Assembly (NCBI GenBank): GCA_029721435.1 | Contig: CM056573.1 | Span: 96,615,947 to 96,679,946, forward strand | DNA: 64,000 nt | Reading direction: 5' to 3' | DNA from: Gymnothorax reevesii | Lineage: Eukaryota; Chordata; Actinopteri; Anguilliformes; Muraenidae | Part shown: positions 23,140-33,299 of the stretch, piece after piece | Position numbering within the stretch: the stretch's first letter is position 1 | Layout of the letters: the number at the start of each line of letters is the position of its first letter | Position numbers and translations under genes: made by a program | The notes under the pieces: model-generated | The model's input: the letters and a program-made list of their open reading frames with translations, nothing else | Database searches by the model: none | Told to the model about the DNA's origin: nothing

Positions 23140-23585
23140 GATAAAATGATCTTCTACAAAAAATTCCCACAATTTCACATGATAACAAAGGGAGAACAAT
23201 CTCGAAGCAACATTCTGAAAATGTCAGGATGTCATCGAGGCGTTGGATCACAAAACATTTTTCATTAAACATTGCTTCAGTGTTACATGATGTAGAGCAC
23301 TGTCAAAGCAACATTTTGAGAATGTTGTCAGGATGTTATTGATGCCTCACATCACAAAACATTTTTCATAAAACATTCTTGAAATATGATATATTAACAG
23401 ACGTAGAACATTTTGTTTGCAACATTCTGAGGATGTTTTGGGGATGTTGTTGAGGTAACAGATGATCGAATGGTCCTCTATAAAACATTCCCACATTGTT
23501 ACATGACAATAAAGGAACAACAAAGTAACATTTGGAAAATGTTCTCAGAATGTTTTCATGTAATGTAGGCCTCAGATGACAGATT
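23140..23585. repeat. AACATT minisatellite, right part
   Basis: At least three imperfect units of roughly 100-115 bp, each starting near GCAACATTCTGA (23213, 23310, 23420) and containing CACAAAACATTTTTCATAAA or similar. Continues the array at 19540-19750. Confidence 0.75.
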
Positions 23586-23767
23586 AACTTTTTGTTATAT
23601 AAAATGTAATATAAAATGTCCCAACCCACACCAGCTCCAGGGAAGCAGCCTAAGTTACCACTCCAAATCCAACCAAGACACGAATAAACACAGCACAACA
23701 ACATCTTCTAATCCATCCAGACTCCCAGCCATCCTGAGGCTGATAAACTGGGACGCATGCATGCACG

Positions 23768-23806
<39 letters not shown>

Positions 23807-24429
23807 ACACTTACACAATTACCCCCAAAATATGATAAATTAATTGTGTATTTTCGTCCTTACCCTTGATGTTAAAGGAAAGAGGGTGGAAAATGTTGAC
23901 AATAATCAGTGTCGGGCCTCATCTTCCATGGGGGTCCACATTTTGCGCGAGGGGACGCATTTGCGCATAGTGCACATATACGCATCCATTACGCATATGC
24001 GCTACCGTGAGGCGCACATAGAGCACAATCAACTTGAAGATGGAGAATGAAGAGATCTGTGATTTGTCCACGTATGCTTCACTGCAATGATTGACAGCAC
24101 TCGACATCTGACTAATCAGAGGGCTGTGCCGGCAGGCACTTGCAGAGCTGCAGCAGGTGAAGAGATGTCGACGTGTCGTCATAAAGACGAGTCAGGAGCA
24201 TACATCCATGGCCAGGAGTGAGCAAGAGAGAAAAAAAGGCAAAACAAGAGGAAATTCGTGCTTCACTTAAAGGTGGGTTTGTTGTTGAAATAAAACTGTG
24301 GCACAAACACTTAAGCTGCTACTCATTAGATAGGATCTCCGTCTCCAGTCTCTGTCTAGACTGGAGGGAAAAAAAAATCAGCGGCCCTGATTAACAATTA
24401 TTGAATGTCCTGTTAATGCCCTATGCATT
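23586..24429. repeat. (CA)n microsatellite and unrecognised sequence
   Basis: A CA run lies at about 23770-23803 after GCATGCATGCACGCACGC. Around 23945-24020 the sequence alternates GCGCA/ACGCAT motifs. No gene seen. Confidence 0.8.
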
Positions 24430-26042
24430 CACCTCTGATGAAAAGGAGGTAAAATGACCAGCTGGTGGTCATATATGAAGTATTAGACAAGTTGCATAAA
24501 CTAAAAGCAGATAAGGCGGCGGGTCCTTATGGCTTATATCCTAGAGTGCTCAGGGAAGCTGGTGAGTTCATCTTTAAGCCGCTATCCGCCATCTTCAGAT
24601 GGTCTTTGGAAACTGGAGAAATACCAAATGATAGGAAACAGGGCAATATATTACCAATATATAAGAAAGGGGACCGTACCGGGCCAGGAAACTACAGGCC
24701 AGTGAGTTTAACTTGCATTTCGTGGAAAATATTGGAATCTATCATAAAAGATGAGCTGGACTTATTTCTTGAACGTAACAGTATCTTGAGGGATAGCAAA
24801 CATGGTTTTCGGAAGGGAAGGTCATGCCTAACAAACCTTCTGGAATTTTTTGAAGAGGCCACCAGGACTTACCACCAGAGCAGGGCTTATGACATCATAT
24901 ACTTGGATTTTCAGAAAGCATTCGATACAGTACCACATAAGAGACTATTTTTTAAAATGAGCTCCATTGGAGTTACAGGAGGTATTCTGAAGTGGATTCA
25001 AAACTGGTTACAGGACAGAACACAAAGAGTAGTGGTCAGTGATATCTCATCTGAGCTGGGTATGGTGGGGAGCGGCGTCCCCCAGGGATCGGTGTTGGGA
25101 CCCCTGCTATTCCTCATTTACATTAATGACCTTGATAGGAATATTGAGAGCAGATTGGTTAAATTTGCAGATGACAATAAATTGGGGGGTTTGGCAAACG
25201 ATTTGGATAGAATCCAGAATTGGGCAGAAATGTGGCAAGTGAAATTTAATCTAGCAAAATGTAAAGTTGTACATGTAGGTAATAAAAACATTAGACAGGA
25301 TTACTTCATGGGAGTTTTAAAACTGGAATTTGCTGCACAAGAGAAAGATCTGGGAGTGATTGTTAACCAAACCCTCACAGGTTCTAGCCATTGTGCCGTA
25401 GCAGTTAAAAAAGCTAATCGGATGCTAGGATACATTGCCAAAAGTATTGAGTACAAATCTAAGGAGGTGATGCTTCTTCTGTACAACACGTTCATTAGAC
25501 CACACCTGGAGTATTGTGTACAGTTCTGGGGACCATACTTTAAGAGAGATATAGAGGGTCTAGAGGAAGTTCAGAGAAGAGCCACTAAGCTTATTCCAGG
25601 TATAAAAGATGAAAGCTACGAGAAGACGCTGAAAATCCTTTATCTCTTTAGTCTTAGGAAAAGAAGACTCAGGGGTGATTTGATTGAGGTCTTTAAATAT
25701 GTTAAAGAGATGAACAAAATGAATCGTGTAGGATTCCTTCGGCCAGGTGTTGTTAGTAGAACTCGGGGTCACAAATGGAAGTTGACCAAAGGTAAATTTA
25801 GCATCGATATTCGGAAATATTTCTTCACCCAAAGAGTAATTTCAATGTGGAATAGCTTACCTGACCATATTGTTGAGGCAGAGACCTTGGGGGTTTTCAA
25901 GAGCAGGCTAGACCTAAAGCTAGATACCATTGAGTCATTTAGTATCTGAAGGGATATATTCACAATAGTATAAAGAAACTGGCAAGCTTAGTTGGGCCGA
26001 AAGGCCTGTTCTTGCCATTCATGTTATGTTATGTTATGTTAT
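24430..26042 (+). mobile_element. CR1-type LINE, 5' truncated
   Basis: Reverse-transcriptase half of a CR1-like LINE followed by a short 3' UTR with TTGGGCCGAAAGGCCTGTTC and a terminal (ATGTT)n run. That tail is characteristic of CR1-like elements in several early-branching ray-finned fishes. The 5' endonuclease portion is missing. Confidence 0.8.
24465..25949 (+). CDS. CR1-type reverse transcriptase, uninterrupted 494 codons
   Basis: One open frame covers the whole polymerase. In order: KADKAAGPYGLYPRVL (family GPDG, here GPYG), NYRPVSLTCISWKILE, HGFRKGRSCLTNLLEFFE, DIIYLDFQKAFDTVPHKRLF, GVPQGSVLGPLLFLIYINDL, the catalytic VKFADDNKLGG, EKDLGVIVNQ, FIRPHLEYCVQFWGPYFKRD and the C-terminal RATKLIPGIKDESYEKTLKI. 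About ten residues usually found after FADDTKLGG are missing in frame, so the frame is open but probably not fully functional. There is no endonuclease, so it cannot move on its own. The Met at 24465 is only the first in frame, not a natural start. Confidence 0.85.
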   Translation: MVIYEVLDKLHKLKADKAAGPYGLYPRVLREAGEFIFKPLSAIFRWSLETGEIPNDRKQGNILPIYKKGDRTGPGNYRPVSLTCISWKILESIIKDELDLFLERNSILRDSKHGFRKGRSCLTNLLEFFEEATRTYHQSRAYDIIYLDFQKAFDTVPHKRLFFKMSSIGVTGGILKWIQNWLQDRTQRVVVSDISSELGMVGSGVPQGSVLGPLLFLIYINDLDRNIESRLVKFADDNKLGGLANDLDRIQNWAEMWQVKFNLAKCKVVHVGNKNIRQDYFMGVLKLEFAAQEKDLGVIVNQTLTGSSHCAVAVKKANRMLGYIAKSIEYKSKEVMLLLYNTFIRPHLEYCVQFWGPYFKRDIEGLEEVQRRATKLIPGIKDESYEKTLKILYLFSLRKRRLRGDLIEVFKYVKEMNKMNRVGFLRPGVVSRTRGHKWKLTKGKFSIDIRKYFFTQRVISMWNSLPDHIVEAETLGVFKSRLDLKLDTIESFSI

Positions 26043-26945
26043 ATATTGATAGACTATAAACTCACTCTGTCTGATCCTGAATTATTATGTTTTCTTAGGA
26101 CTGTAGTCTGTGCATACAACAACAGTAGTGATAATACTAATAATATAATAATAGATTGCAATAGTTTTTATTGTTAATATTAGTAGTAGTACTACCAGAC
26201 CAGTAGGCTACTAATAGTAATAGTAGTTGTATTTTGCATTATAGTCTATAATAATAGATAGTAGTAATAACAGTAGGCTAGTAGTTTATTATTATTATTA
26301 TTATTATTAGTTGTTGTTGTTGTAGTAGTATTTGCATTGATTGCATTTAAATCTTTTTGAGGCTAGTATTTACATTAATTTTATTTTTTAGTTTACCATT
26401 AAGACCAAAACAAGTTGTGTGTTTGCGTTATCATTGCTGCTTCACTTGCACAAAATTTCCAACGAAACTACTCCATTTTCATTAAAATCTATATCAAAGC
26501 CACCTTGCCAGGGACTACAATGGAGTTCCTAGTATTAACTGAAGCAATCAAGACAGAATCAAATCATGACGTGGCCTCCAGGCTTTCGCCATGGATATAG
26601 CAAACTACTAGGCGTGTACTATGTGAACGAAGTGAGCCTGCAGGAGGAGGTTACATTTGACTGTCTTGTTTACTTGAATATTATATACAAATTTTAGTGC
26701 TATTACTGGATATTACATCTATTTTACTTGGTTATTCCTTGGTTATTTCCAGTGATTACTACCTAATTTATGGCCTGTAATTTAAAGGGTTACCAAAACG
26801 GCTTCTGATGAATCTGAGACAATTCTGGTTTTAAGTACCGTATTTGTTATAATGCAGGTGGATAATTGTGGAGGACACAAGTCTGTCAAATGTCCAGAGG
26901 GAGGGAAACAGAAGCCCCACATTCTTGTCTGAGGACTGGGACTAA
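26043..26945. repeat. (ATT)n/(TAG)n low-complexity tract
   Basis: 26120-26335 is made of TAATAGTAGTA, TTATTATTATT and GTTGTTGTTG patches. The remainder to 26945 is unrecognised intron. Confidence 0.8.
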
Positions 26946-27556
26946 GACCTTGTCCACACGTAGCCGGGTATCTACTAAATCGAAGATATTTTCCTAGGTT
27001 TTGACCTGTCATCCATATGACTACGCATCAAAAACGAATGTTCAAAAAAACTCCGGGCAAAGTGAAGATTTTTGAAAACTCCGTTTATGCATTTGCGTGT
27101 AGACAGAGATAACCGGAGTTTTGGGTTTTCGAACGTCACAACCTGCGCCAAAATGACAACAAATCTGCTCTGACATCGAACGTGCGACCTTTGTGTATTG
27201 CAGAAGCCAGAGCAGAAGCATGGACAAAGAGTAATGGATCGGAGTAGTGCCTTGAAAGCTGTGATAGCGTTAATTATTGTGCAGGCACTTTATACATGTT
27301 TAATTTTAAAGCCCAACTACTGCTCCAAGAGCACAGGCGATGGACAACATTGCGGTTGGTGATTTACCCCTTCATTACCACTCTTTGGGGAAATAATGCA
27401 ATCTACAGATTTCGAGGCTTATTGAAAACGCAGATGTTCGGTTATGTGTGGTGAAATTTTTTTCGGAGACGGGGTTGTGTGGATTAATTTTTTTTTATAA
27501 ACGGAGGGGGGGAAATATTTTTTTTAAAAAATACCCGGCTACGTGTGTACATGGCC
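26946..27556. mobile_element. 611-bp MITE, TIR with CACACGTAGCCGGGTA, TAA duplication
   Basis: Left end GACCTTGTCCACACGTAGCC; right end read inward GGCCATGTACACACGTAGCC; both continue GGGTA. Flanked by TAA (26943-26945 and 27557-27559). No coding capacity. The ends resemble the element at 3255-3729. Confidence 0.75.
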
Positions 27557-27839
27557 TAAATGTTTTTTTTTTTTTTTTAACTTTTTAATTTACTTTTTTT
27601 ACAAAAATATATATTATTATTTATTTACCCAACTGAAACACTTGTTCACTTTGCCAGTTTTTGTTGTTTGGATGTTTTTGTTGTTTAAACAGAATGTTGG
27701 TTTGTTACATTGATAAAAAAAGTGTTAAAGCGTTAAATAAATGAAGAAGTAATTCTGCTGAAAGACTGCTGAATATTGATATCACTTCTGCATGTGTTAA
27801 TAGTCCAATTCCAATAGTTAAATAAATTATCAGTGATCC
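27557..27839. other. T-rich spacer
   Basis: Poly-T near 27563-27580 and AT-rich sequence; no gene. Confidence 0.6.
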
Positions 27840-28140
27840 TAGTAACCAGTGGTTAGTCAGGAAATTTTAGGCTTAAGATGGAATGGGAATGTTGCCATAA
27901 TGTTTCGAATATTTCGTTGAGATGTTACTACAAAACATTTATAGATTTTTTTTTTAAAGCATGTTATCCAAAATAAAATTGCATAATTCTGGGAAAATTA
28001 AAAACTTTCAGCTGAAAACGTTTCAAGAACGGTAAGGGATAATGTTCTAGGGTTTTCTGTAAAAATTTTAAGGAGGTTATCACACAACATTTTTCAAATG
28101 TTTTTAGGGAATGTTATCCTAGAACATTCTGGGAACTTGA
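27840..28140. repeat. AACATT-type repeat, diverged
   Basis: GGGAATGTTGCCATAATGTT, CACAACATTTTTCAAATG and CCTAGAACATTCTGGGAACT are of the same style as the array at 19540/23140. Confidence 0.55.
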
Positions 28141-29764
28141 AAGAGGAAAAGGTGGGTTGGAGCATTGGAGGCGCTGATGAGTGCATCTCTGATACTGCAG
28201 CAAGACAGGCGGGCCCTCTGAGCATCAATAGACTTCAATGCCAAGCAATATAACAAATTGTTAAGTTCCTGAGGACAAGCTGGTTGTTGTTTGCCGGGTT
28301 TTGAGTGAAGGTAAGTGGGGGTGTTTTATCCCCGTAAGAGACTGGAGACCAGAACTGGGGGATGCAAAGTGTGAACAAGCTGTATCTGTGAATGGCAGGA
28401 CAGGAGGAAACAATAAACCCGGTCTCTGAGCTGGGAGTGGGGGTTTGCATGGTTTCTGCGCCTTTGATGTCACCCTGCATGGGAGGCCTTTAGCTTACCC
28501 AATGGCCCACATTGCCCTCAGTCATCTGTTGTAAGACTGGACCCTAACCTATCTATTTAAAATAATCTCAACCGGAGGAAACTTCACATATATGCACATC
28601 TGTTTAATATACGGTCATAAAATCACTCCTGTATTTATAAACACAATTTACCTGTATAATGATGCAGCTTCAGACTTTTTCATGACAACTGCATCATACA
28701 TTTTCCTGGCTTGTTTGGTTTGTATGTTTTTGTCATAATTCAAGGAGTTGAATGGCATATATTTCATATCAAATTAAATTATAATTCATTCACATTTAGA
28801 AACTCTAAATTTGGGTAAGAAAATCTCCTCTTGGGTAATAAAGTTTCATTCCTTTCGTCTGTACAACCCCCTCTTCACAACCAAATGGGTTGACTGTCTC
28901 AGTTCTAAGACCGGTAACCTGATTTCCCAACTTATGGGGCTCTCTGGTTTGAGGAGGGGGTAGCTGCTTTGGTTTATAGGAAAGAGAAATGAGCTGTTCG
29001 TGGCAGATCGTCTCTCTGATCTCGCCCTCACAAGGTAGGATTTTGATTACTTTGTCTAAATTTGTGGGGTATTCCACTGAATCGCCCCCCATGCGTGAAT
29101 AAATACGCACATGGGGCCCATATTCAATCAGGAATTCTGTAGCCGTATAGCGCATACTCATAGGTCTTTCCTGCACTCAGTGTGTGTAGCTTTCGCCAGG
29201 TTTGACTTTTATATTTGTCTAAATTCGTGGTAAATGATGTTTGGTATGTTGATTTAAGCTCTTGCCTACCTGGAGAATAAATCGTTGTTATTCCTTTAAA
29301 CTTGCGTGGTCTCCATGACTCTAATCCTTTTACATTCTTTCAAGCCATATTACGACAGAGATTTAGGGGTTTAATCCTCATTTAAAGGGTCTATCTAGCG
29401 CTGGTTCATAAGGGTGGCCCAAGGACGAAAAGTCGGCTTCCGATAAATTCCCTTAAGGAACCCACTGGATGTTTGCATAGACCTGGGTTCGTAGTCTCTG
29501 AGCCAAGATGCCTTTGCTGCGGTGATGCCCTCCATCCCCTGGTATTACCAACGAACCTAAGATTCGGCAATAATGCTAATACCTGGGAGCATATATTGAG
29601 TGACGGCAGTTGTCTCCTAAGAGTTTGAGGTGTAGGCACCCCGAGATCCACGCATGTTTGCACTAAACTTCGAACTAAATTTGGTATTCTAAATTTTCTA
29701 CGGAATCAGATTAATTGTAACCGTTGTGCTTTTGTGCCCTGTTCTTCGAACGGAGAAAATTGAT
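28141..29764. other. Unrecognised sequence left of the long-TIR element
   Basis: Contains a minus-strand open frame (28805-29176, MQERPMSMRYTATEFLIEYG...) and a plus-strand GAGAATAAATCGTTGTTATT site near 29272 that could be a retroelement polyadenylation region. Neither could be assigned. No exon of rgs6. Confidence 0.35.
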
Positions 29765-29767
29765 TAA

Positions 29768-30223
29768 TAGTAAAGATCAATCATAAGATCCGTGGGGGTC
29801 CTCTGGGAGAGTTTTTGAGAGTTTTTATGGGTTCCTTGAAGGATTTTGAAAAAATTTAGCTTTGGTCACGAAATCAACGGAAATTAGCGGGAGGGGTCAA
29901 ATTGGGGTCAAAGGGGGTCAAAATTTAAAAGTGCTCCAATCCTTTCGATACGCATATCAAATTACTTGTTGAGTAGACTCGAAAAATGTCAAGTTTGACC
30001 CCTCTACGACCTATTACGTAACAATGACCGAAAACGTCGAAAGGTCAACGCACTTTTGAGGCGAGGTCAAATTCATAAAACATGTTATCATGGTCCGATA
30101 TTGACAATTCTGTTGTCTATTTATATGTTTTCTTGCATTGGAAAACAGATAAAACCACTTTCAAAAGCTATTATGCCAGTCTTAGCCATTAAAACATCAA
30201 TGACCAAAAATGGGTCATTGTGT
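29768..30223 (+). repeat. Left long terminal inverted repeat
   Basis: Contains AGATCCGTGGGGGTCC, GGGTTCCTTGAAGGATTTTG, a run of three GGGGTCAAA-type units at 29894-29925, AGTAGACTCGAAAAATGTCA and CCGAAAACGTCGAAAGGTCA. All recur in reverse orientation in 32801-33277. Confidence 0.9.
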
Positions 30224-30437
30224 AACTTTCTCCAACTTCAGAAATGGGTGTGACATTAAAATTGATATAAATCGAGAATGTCAATACATTATCATTGTTA
30301 ACACAATGCACCATTTGCGTAATATGTGAAGTCATCACATCCAATTATGAAGTTGAAGCTTATTAAACAATAATCTCGCAATAACAGTTATCACTGTCCT
30401 ACCTCAGATATGCTTCTGTACTAGTTCGTTTTACAGT

Positions 30438-31679
30438 TTACTGAAGTGTCGCGGTGTTCAATGAAGATTCTTCATCAGATTCGTCAGTGTCAGTTCGAGA
30501 GTCAGAGTCATTATCATCCGAATCTGTATCAGAGTCTCGAGTGTCTGCTGACATAGCTGCTGCTGTTGCAACAAAGTTACTGAGACGTTCAGGTAGAGCT
30601 GGTTTTGTGTAGCGTACTGGAGAACACCTTCCGTTTGCAATATGCCATCCGTGGCGCAGGGGTGATGGTGGGGCATCTGGGTGCATGTAATTCAGCAGTA
30701 GGAATGATTGGTAATTGGCTTGTGTTACTTTCATGTCATGGGAGTCGTTATCAGGTGGTATTCTGAGAGTTGACTTCCTCTTCATGGCAACCTATTTCTT
30801 GGCACGAGCCTCACCTAGCGTCTTACTGGTTTTGTCCTTGTATATGCACTTCATGGTAAGGTGTTTCAGATCACTTAGAGTTTTTGCGGTTACAGGGAGT
30901 TTTTTACCAAGTCCTTCCAGTGGTTTGCGTGCTTCTGAAGATTTCATTACAGAATCGAATACAGATGCCTTTCCATGACCATAGAAGCTCGAAACTGCAT
31001 CTGCACCAGTATGTATGTGAAAAGGGATGATCACACGAGCAACATCTGGACTGCACAGCTTCTTACAATCATATATCACTTTCTTCCGCTTTATTCCCAA
31101 CACTCCTTCAACCTGATGGGCAACATGGGCAGCCAGAACAACCACATCAGCATCCTCGGCATCAATCACAACAGCATCACTTACTCCTGCCTTTCTAAGT
31201 TGAGAATATACATAGAGAAGAATCGTATCTGCCTCCATGTGCTGACATGTGAAATCAACCATCTCCTCATCAGACTTTAGATCACAACATCGATCTCGGA
31301 CTGAGTAGATGAAATCTTTGTCTGGATGTTGCAGTGACAAGGTCTTGAATTCTGTCTTCAGGAACTGCTGTAGCCGGATTTTGTTCCCTGCATTGTGGAA
31401 CATGTTATTGAAGTGCCTTGGTGCTGGAACTTCGTTAATGTATACATTTCTACTTCCTCCAGTGAATGAATGGCCCTTATCTCCAGCACGCCGCTCATGT
31501 TCACTGTCTTTGATGTTCACGTCCACATCGTATGGATCATTAATGAAGAAAATTCTTGATGCCATTGGATGACGTGTCATCACCAAATCGAATGCCTTCT
31601 TTGCATACTCTCCCCATGGGCTCATATCGTTGCATTCTGTGGACTTACCTCTTTTATTTGAGGTATCGTTTTTATGCAT
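30438..31679 (-). pseudogene. PIN/FEN1-like protein of the long-TIR element, one stop
   Basis: From 31679 the frame runs 295 codons, meets one TAG at 30792-30794 and continues in the same frame to 30438 (413 codons). Motifs: HMEADT (147-152), DAEDADVVVL (173-182), HTGADAVSSFYGHGK (223-237); an early DPYDVDV (48-54); and a very acidic serine/aspartate C-terminus. These resemble the HEEADTR, DTDV and TGCDTxS blocks of an uncharacterised metazoan repeat-associated family. I infer a PIN/FEN1-like nuclease core, since the acidic residues are spaced as in FEN1 (EAE, DSD, GSD). The N-terminus looks short: a stop lies four codons before the Met, so an upstream exon may exist. The function is unknown; no metal ligand appears lost. 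Confidence 0.6.
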
Positions 31680-32800
31680 TGCATGAACTCAGCAGAAATC
31701 CTGGCAATTCAGTGCTGATATGATTTTATCCTATGTTCTGCTGCATGCTTATTTTCTTGCTTGGTGCTTGAATTGAGTTCGGTTGAGGTAAAAATGGTTT
31801 ACATGAGCTTTTGGCCGAGTTTCTTTGCGAAATGGGGATATGCCGTTGGACAATGTCGCGATTTGAAAAAATGCTGTATTTATAATGCGTATTAACCGTC
31901 CCCGGTACCGGGGTTCTTAAGGATCTCAGTTCTTAAGGGGTTAAACAAGAATGGTTATATTATGTGCAGATAGAGCAATGTTAATAGTTACAGTCTTACG
32001 CAGGTATGGGTCTAAATAGAGTATGAAACCATGGCATGCTGAAACTTAAGCAATTACATCTCGTCTACATGAAATTCGCCATGTGCTCTCACATGAGCTT
32101 TGAAAGCTTATCCATATTGATTTATAATCAATGCACTGATTTCTATTCTGACATTCAAACTATACATAAAATTTTAAAGTGATTTACATTATTTGTCAGG
32201 ATATGATGATTAAAAAAACAACTCACCAAGCTCCTACCTTATCCTGGACTTCAAAGAAACACTTGTCTTACAGGTGTTACATAGTCTATACTCAAAACTG
32301 GACAGTATGTTGCTTGCTTGCTTGCTATCATTCAAACAATAAAGCTTGTAGGAACATCAGTTTCACCTATATTAGGCCTGCATTGCTATATATTGTGCAT
32401 ACCAACCTGCTTAGTAATGATGTCTTGCAACTCTCCTTGGACTTAAATCTCTCATTAAATCCCTCTTGAATTATATGCCTTACTAACCCTGACCTATAAT
32501 GCTCTTGTAATACCACATGTAAAACCAGATACCAGAAAGTTATATAATAACAATCATAAAAAGATAAGAACCATATTACTATTCTGTCTTTTATTTTGTT
32601 TTGTTTCTTTTCAACTCAAGTAGATCACGGAATAGGGCGAAAGTAACCAGGAGAAGTGGTTTAACTCTATGATAATATTCATTACTATCAGTAGAGCTCA
32701 ATAATTATTATTAATTCAATGATAATTTACTAAATTTTGATTAAATTTGATTTAACTTTAGTCAGTTGGATATCCCTTGCTCCCCAGATCCTTTTCGAGG

Positions 32801-33277
32801 TTACATTGACCCATTTTATCAGTCAATTTTATGTTTTCATGGCTAAGACTGGCATTATAGCTTTTAAAAATGATTTTATCTGTTTTCCCATGAAAGAAAA
32901 CATATAAATAGACACCAAAATTGTCAATATCGGACCATGATGACATGTTTTATGAATTTGACCTTTGACCAAAAGTGTGTTGACCTTTCGACGTTTTCGG
33001 TCATTGTTACATAATGGAAGGTCGTAGAGGGGTCAAACTTGACATTTTTCGAGTCTACTCAATGAGACGAGTACTTTGATATGCGTCTTGAAAGGATTGG
33101 AGCACTTTTAAATTTTGACCCCCTTTGACCCCAATTTGACCCCTCCCGCTAATTGCCGGTGATTTCGCGAGAACTACCCAAGCTAAATTTTTTCAAAATC
33201 CTTCAAGGAACCCATAGAAACTCTCAAACCTTGGTTCCCAAAGGACCCCCACGGATCTTATGATTGATCTTCTACTA
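32801..33277 (-). repeat. Right long terminal inverted repeat
   Basis: Reverse-oriented match of 29768-30223, with small indels (for example near 33065, where about ten extra bases separate shared blocks). Confidence 0.9.
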
Positions 33278-33299
33278 TAACTTTAGTATGATATACACC

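Larger units (their letters stand above)
29768..33277 (-). mobile_element. 3.5-kb DNA element with ~460-480-bp inverted repeats
   Basis: Left repeat 29768-30223 and right repeat 32801-33277 are inverted copies with high identity. They start TAGTAAAGATCAATCATAAG on the left and, read inward, TAGTAGAAGATCAATCATAA on the right. A TAA trinucleotide flanks both ends (29765-29767, 33278-33280), a possible 3-bp duplication. Between the repeats lies one minus-strand gene (30438-31679) and about 1.1 kb of AT-rich sequence without a recognised frame. No known transposase motif (DD34E, hAT, piggyBac) was seen. Confidence 0.8.

Noticed and set aside
23919..24182. Minus-strand 87-codon frame
   Set aside because: No homology, and a competing plus-strand frame covers the same bases; likely chance.
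30715..31572. Plus-strand frames at 30715, 30975 and 31309
   Set aside because: Antisense shadows of the PIN-like gene, which has coherent motifs on the minus strand.
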